Shown here: piece by piece, positions 6,492 through 7,684 of the stretch
Numbering within the stretch: the stretch's first letter is position 1
Layout of the letters: every line of letters begins with the position of its first letter
From: an uncultured Parafilimonas sp.
Lineage (GTDB): Bacteria; Bacteroidota; Bacteroidia; Chitinophagales; Chitinophagaceae
DNA length: 7,684 bases
Direction of reading: 5' to 3'
Assembly (NCBI GenBank): GCA_937892395.1
Contig: CALAGJ010000160.1
Location: 1-7,684, forward strand
Made by a program: the position numbers and the translations under genes
Notes under the pieces: generated by a model
What the model was told of the DNA's origin: nothing
The model's input: the letters and a program-made list of their open reading frames with translations, nothing else
The model's database searches: none

Positions 6492-6534
6492 AAAGTTTAT
6501 GGATTTTATGGATGCGATACAAAGAATGATGTAG
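6480..6534. repeat. Short repeats around the rsmA stop
   Basis: AGAATGATGTAG occurs at 6480-6491 (covering the last residues and stop of rsmA) and again at 6523-6534. Between the copies, TTTATGGAT is tandemly duplicated (6496-6504 and 6505-6513). These look like small local duplications. The 175-base gap up to 6666 otherwise holds only the promoter candidate for the next gene. Confidence 0.6.
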
Positions 6535-6610
6535 CTGCTTGAAAAGAGATAATCACAACTCTAAAATTTACTATCCCTTTTCATTCATTACGCAGTAAAA
6601 GAATCATCAA

Positions 6611-6618
6611 TATATTTG
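6611..6618 (+). promoter_or_regulatory. Promoter -7 box for the small gene at 6667
   Basis: TATATTTG is a perfect match to the Bacteroidota TAnnTTTG box and would start transcription near 6623, about 44 bases before the ATG at 6667. The -33 position holds only a poor match (ATTA at 6587-6590). The call rests on the -7 box and its location in a gap between two co-directional genes. Confidence 0.35.
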
Positions 6619-6666
6619 ATAACAATTTTCGAAAATTCAAATTGCTTTTACATCTAAACAAAATAT

Positions 6667-6945
6667 ATGAAAGCAGATACTATTCAAACTTTACATCCCA
6701 TAGCAGGAAAAACCAATAAAAATATTTCCTTAGAGAAATATACTTTTATCAGAAAAAATCTTTTGGAGGTTTTAGGAAAAGAGGAACTTACACATACAGA
6801 ACTTATGGAAAAACTCTATCAACAAATAAAAGATGATTTTGTAGGCGGAGTTCAATGGTATGGTGAAACCGTAAAATTAGATTTAGAGGCAAGAAATATA
6901 ATTATGAGAACAAAAACAAAGCCTGAAAAATATCGAATCAAATAA
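6667..6945 (+). CDS. Small conserved-looking protein of unknown function (DUF6958-like)
   Basis: The protein has 92 residues and no signal peptide, so it is probably cytoplasmic. It begins MKADTIQTLHPIAGKTNKNISLEKYTFIRKNLLEVL and continues with a predicted helix-rich part (TELMEKLYQQIKDDF, about 44-58), then GGVQWYGETVKLDLEARNIIMRTKTKPEKYRIK. The 'IQTLHP.GK.N..I...KY' start and 'WYGETVKLDLEAR.II.R' end recall a family of short bacterial proteins that I tentatively link to DUF6958. The helix order followed by a basic strand-like tail would suit a winged-helix fold, but this is inference from the primary sequence only. It stands alone with its own promoter candidate, 175 bases after rsmA, and converges with mraZ. 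Codon use is AT-rich like its neighbours, with no sign of recent transfer. Confidence 0.75.
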   Translation: MKADTIQTLHPIAGKTNKNISLEKYTFIRKNLLEVLGKEELTHTELMEKLYQQIKDDFVGGVQWYGETVKLDLEARNIIMRTKTKPEKYRIK

Positions 6946-7201
6946 TGAAATACATACGAAGAGTATAACGCTCCAAGCTACATTCAATACAATAATTTTT
7001 ATTTATCTACAGCTATTGTGTGTATCAATAATTTGTGATGTAATGGCTGAATTATTTACTAGATACACCTTATTTTTAAAAACTATATTCAGCGATGCTT
7101 CTATGAAAATGAACACTAATATTCCTCTTCGCTCTATGAAAATCAAAAACTAAACGCAACAATTTATTCAATGGTATGATTGACAATGTATCATGTATAA
7201 G
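6946..7201. other. AT-rich gap between convergent small gene and mraZ
   Basis: These 256 bases show no supportable gene, RNA or strong terminator. The only open frames are tiny, for example 16 codons from the ATG at 7103 that begin and end with similar ATGAAAAT stretches. Weak inverted repeats such as TATTG/CAATA near 7014-7030 could contribute to termination. In particular, no rsmH-like frame is found on the minus strand downstream of mraZ. Confidence 0.5.
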
Positions 7202-7666
7202 CTAAGCCCTTAAAATTTTCATTTTCAAAAAATGGTGATAGTACATTTGCGCAAAATTTTCTGGCTCTTTAGCTACGGTACCGTAATACACATCGCTATT
7301 CCAAATTTCAATTACCTCTCCAAATGCTAGAATTACTACTTCATCTTTTATACCTACCGCATCTGTCAATCTTTTAGGAATTAAAATTCTGTCGTTGCTG
7401 TCTAATTCAATTTGCGTTGCTGCTTGGTAGAAATAGCGTAAAAATTCTCTTTCATTGGATTTAAACCAATTCAAATTTTTATTCATTTCTTCAGTGATTG
7501 CATTCCATTGTACGATGGGATACAAACGCAAGCAGTTGTCTAATCCTTTATTAATGACATATTTGGAGTTGGTATTTTCCGGGATTTGTCGCAATAGGTC
7601 AGTAGGCATACGAAGGCGGCCTTTGCCGTCCACTTTTACTTCATATTGACCTGTTAATGCGTTCAT
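7202..7666 (-). CDS. mraZ: Transcriptional regulator and division/cell-wall cluster protein MraZ
   Basis: The protein has 154 residues, normal for the family. MraZ is a ring-forming, nucleoid-associated DNA-binding protein with two SpoVT/AbrB-like half-domains; in E. coli it represses its own dcw promoter. Both halves show the family's DxxxR signature: D13-GKG-R17 in YEVKVDGKGRLRMP and D89-SND-R93 in IELDSNDRILIP. Between them is the usual FLRYFYQAATQIEL (75-88). The C-terminus is EIWNSDVYYGTVAK...HHFLKMKILRA. The ATG at 7666 gives the canonical MNALTGQYEV start. Only 18 bases of upstream sequence are in the window, so its promoter and MraZ-binding repeats cannot be judged. Unusually, rsmH does not follow on the same strand; the next gene downstream is convergent and unrelated. 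Confidence 0.95.
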   Translation of the reverse strand: MNALTGQYEVKVDGKGRLRMPTDLLRQIPENTNSKYVINKGLDNCLRLYPIVQWNAITEEMNKNLNWFKSNEREFLRYFYQAATQIELDSNDRILIPKRLTDAVGIKDEVVILAFGEVIEIWNSDVYYGTVAKEPENFAQMYYHHFLKMKILRA

Positions 7667-7684
7667 TTTGCTAACTAAAAAGAA

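Noticed and set aside
7103..7153. 16-codon open frame (MKMNTNIPLRSMKIKN)
   Set aside because: It is too short, has no promoter or conservation evidence, and lies in an AT-rich gap where such frames arise by chance.

Overview
This window looks like chromosomal DNA of an AT-rich member of the Bacteroidota, probably near Chitinophagales or Sphingobacteriales. The placement rests on several points. The ribosome-binding regions are A/T-rich and lack Shine-Dalgarno sequences. Upstream sequences resemble the Bacteroidota promoter pattern (TTTG, about 19-21 bases, TAnnTTTG). A lipoprotein carries the typical 'CANIIPPEGGPRDSLPP' N-terminus of Bacteroidota SbsA-type Ig-like proteins, and small outer-membrane beta-barrel proteins are present. 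No rRNA, tRNA, CRISPR array, insertion sequence or phage gene was seen.

Left part (1-2827, + strand): a terminator-like hairpin and a promoter candidate lead into a surface-protein group. The first gene is a large lipoprotein of unknown function. Its signal peptide (270-365) is out of frame with its body (383-1558) at a run of ten G residues (353-362). One extra G, or two fewer, would restore a single protein of about 428-429 residues. This may be a phase-variable gene caught in the OFF state or an assembly error in the homopolymer. Two small secreted, probably beta-barrel, outer-membrane proteins follow (1599-2201 and 2213-2827). The second contains an unusually long perfect inverted repeat inside its coding sequence.

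Middle part (3027-6491): an Ig-like lipoprotein gene on the + strand converges with pdxA (vitamin B6 synthesis, - strand). pdxA is divergent from rsmA/ksgA (16S rRNA dimethylation, + strand) across a gap of 90 bases. pdxA and rsmA are neighbours in many bacteria; here they are arranged back to back.

Right part (6492-7684): a small conserved-looking protein of 92 residues (+ strand) converges with mraZ (- strand). mraZ normally heads the dcw cell-division and cell-wall cluster, directly upstream of rsmH. Here no rsmH follows it, so this mraZ is detached from the cluster on its downstream side.

The housekeeping genes (pdxA, rsmA, mraZ) are confidently assigned. The left-hand surface group is where new biology, if any, would lie. 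I do not see evidence for a complete new multi-gene system. The strongest unusual signals are the poly-G frameshift and the hairpin in the second barrel gene.
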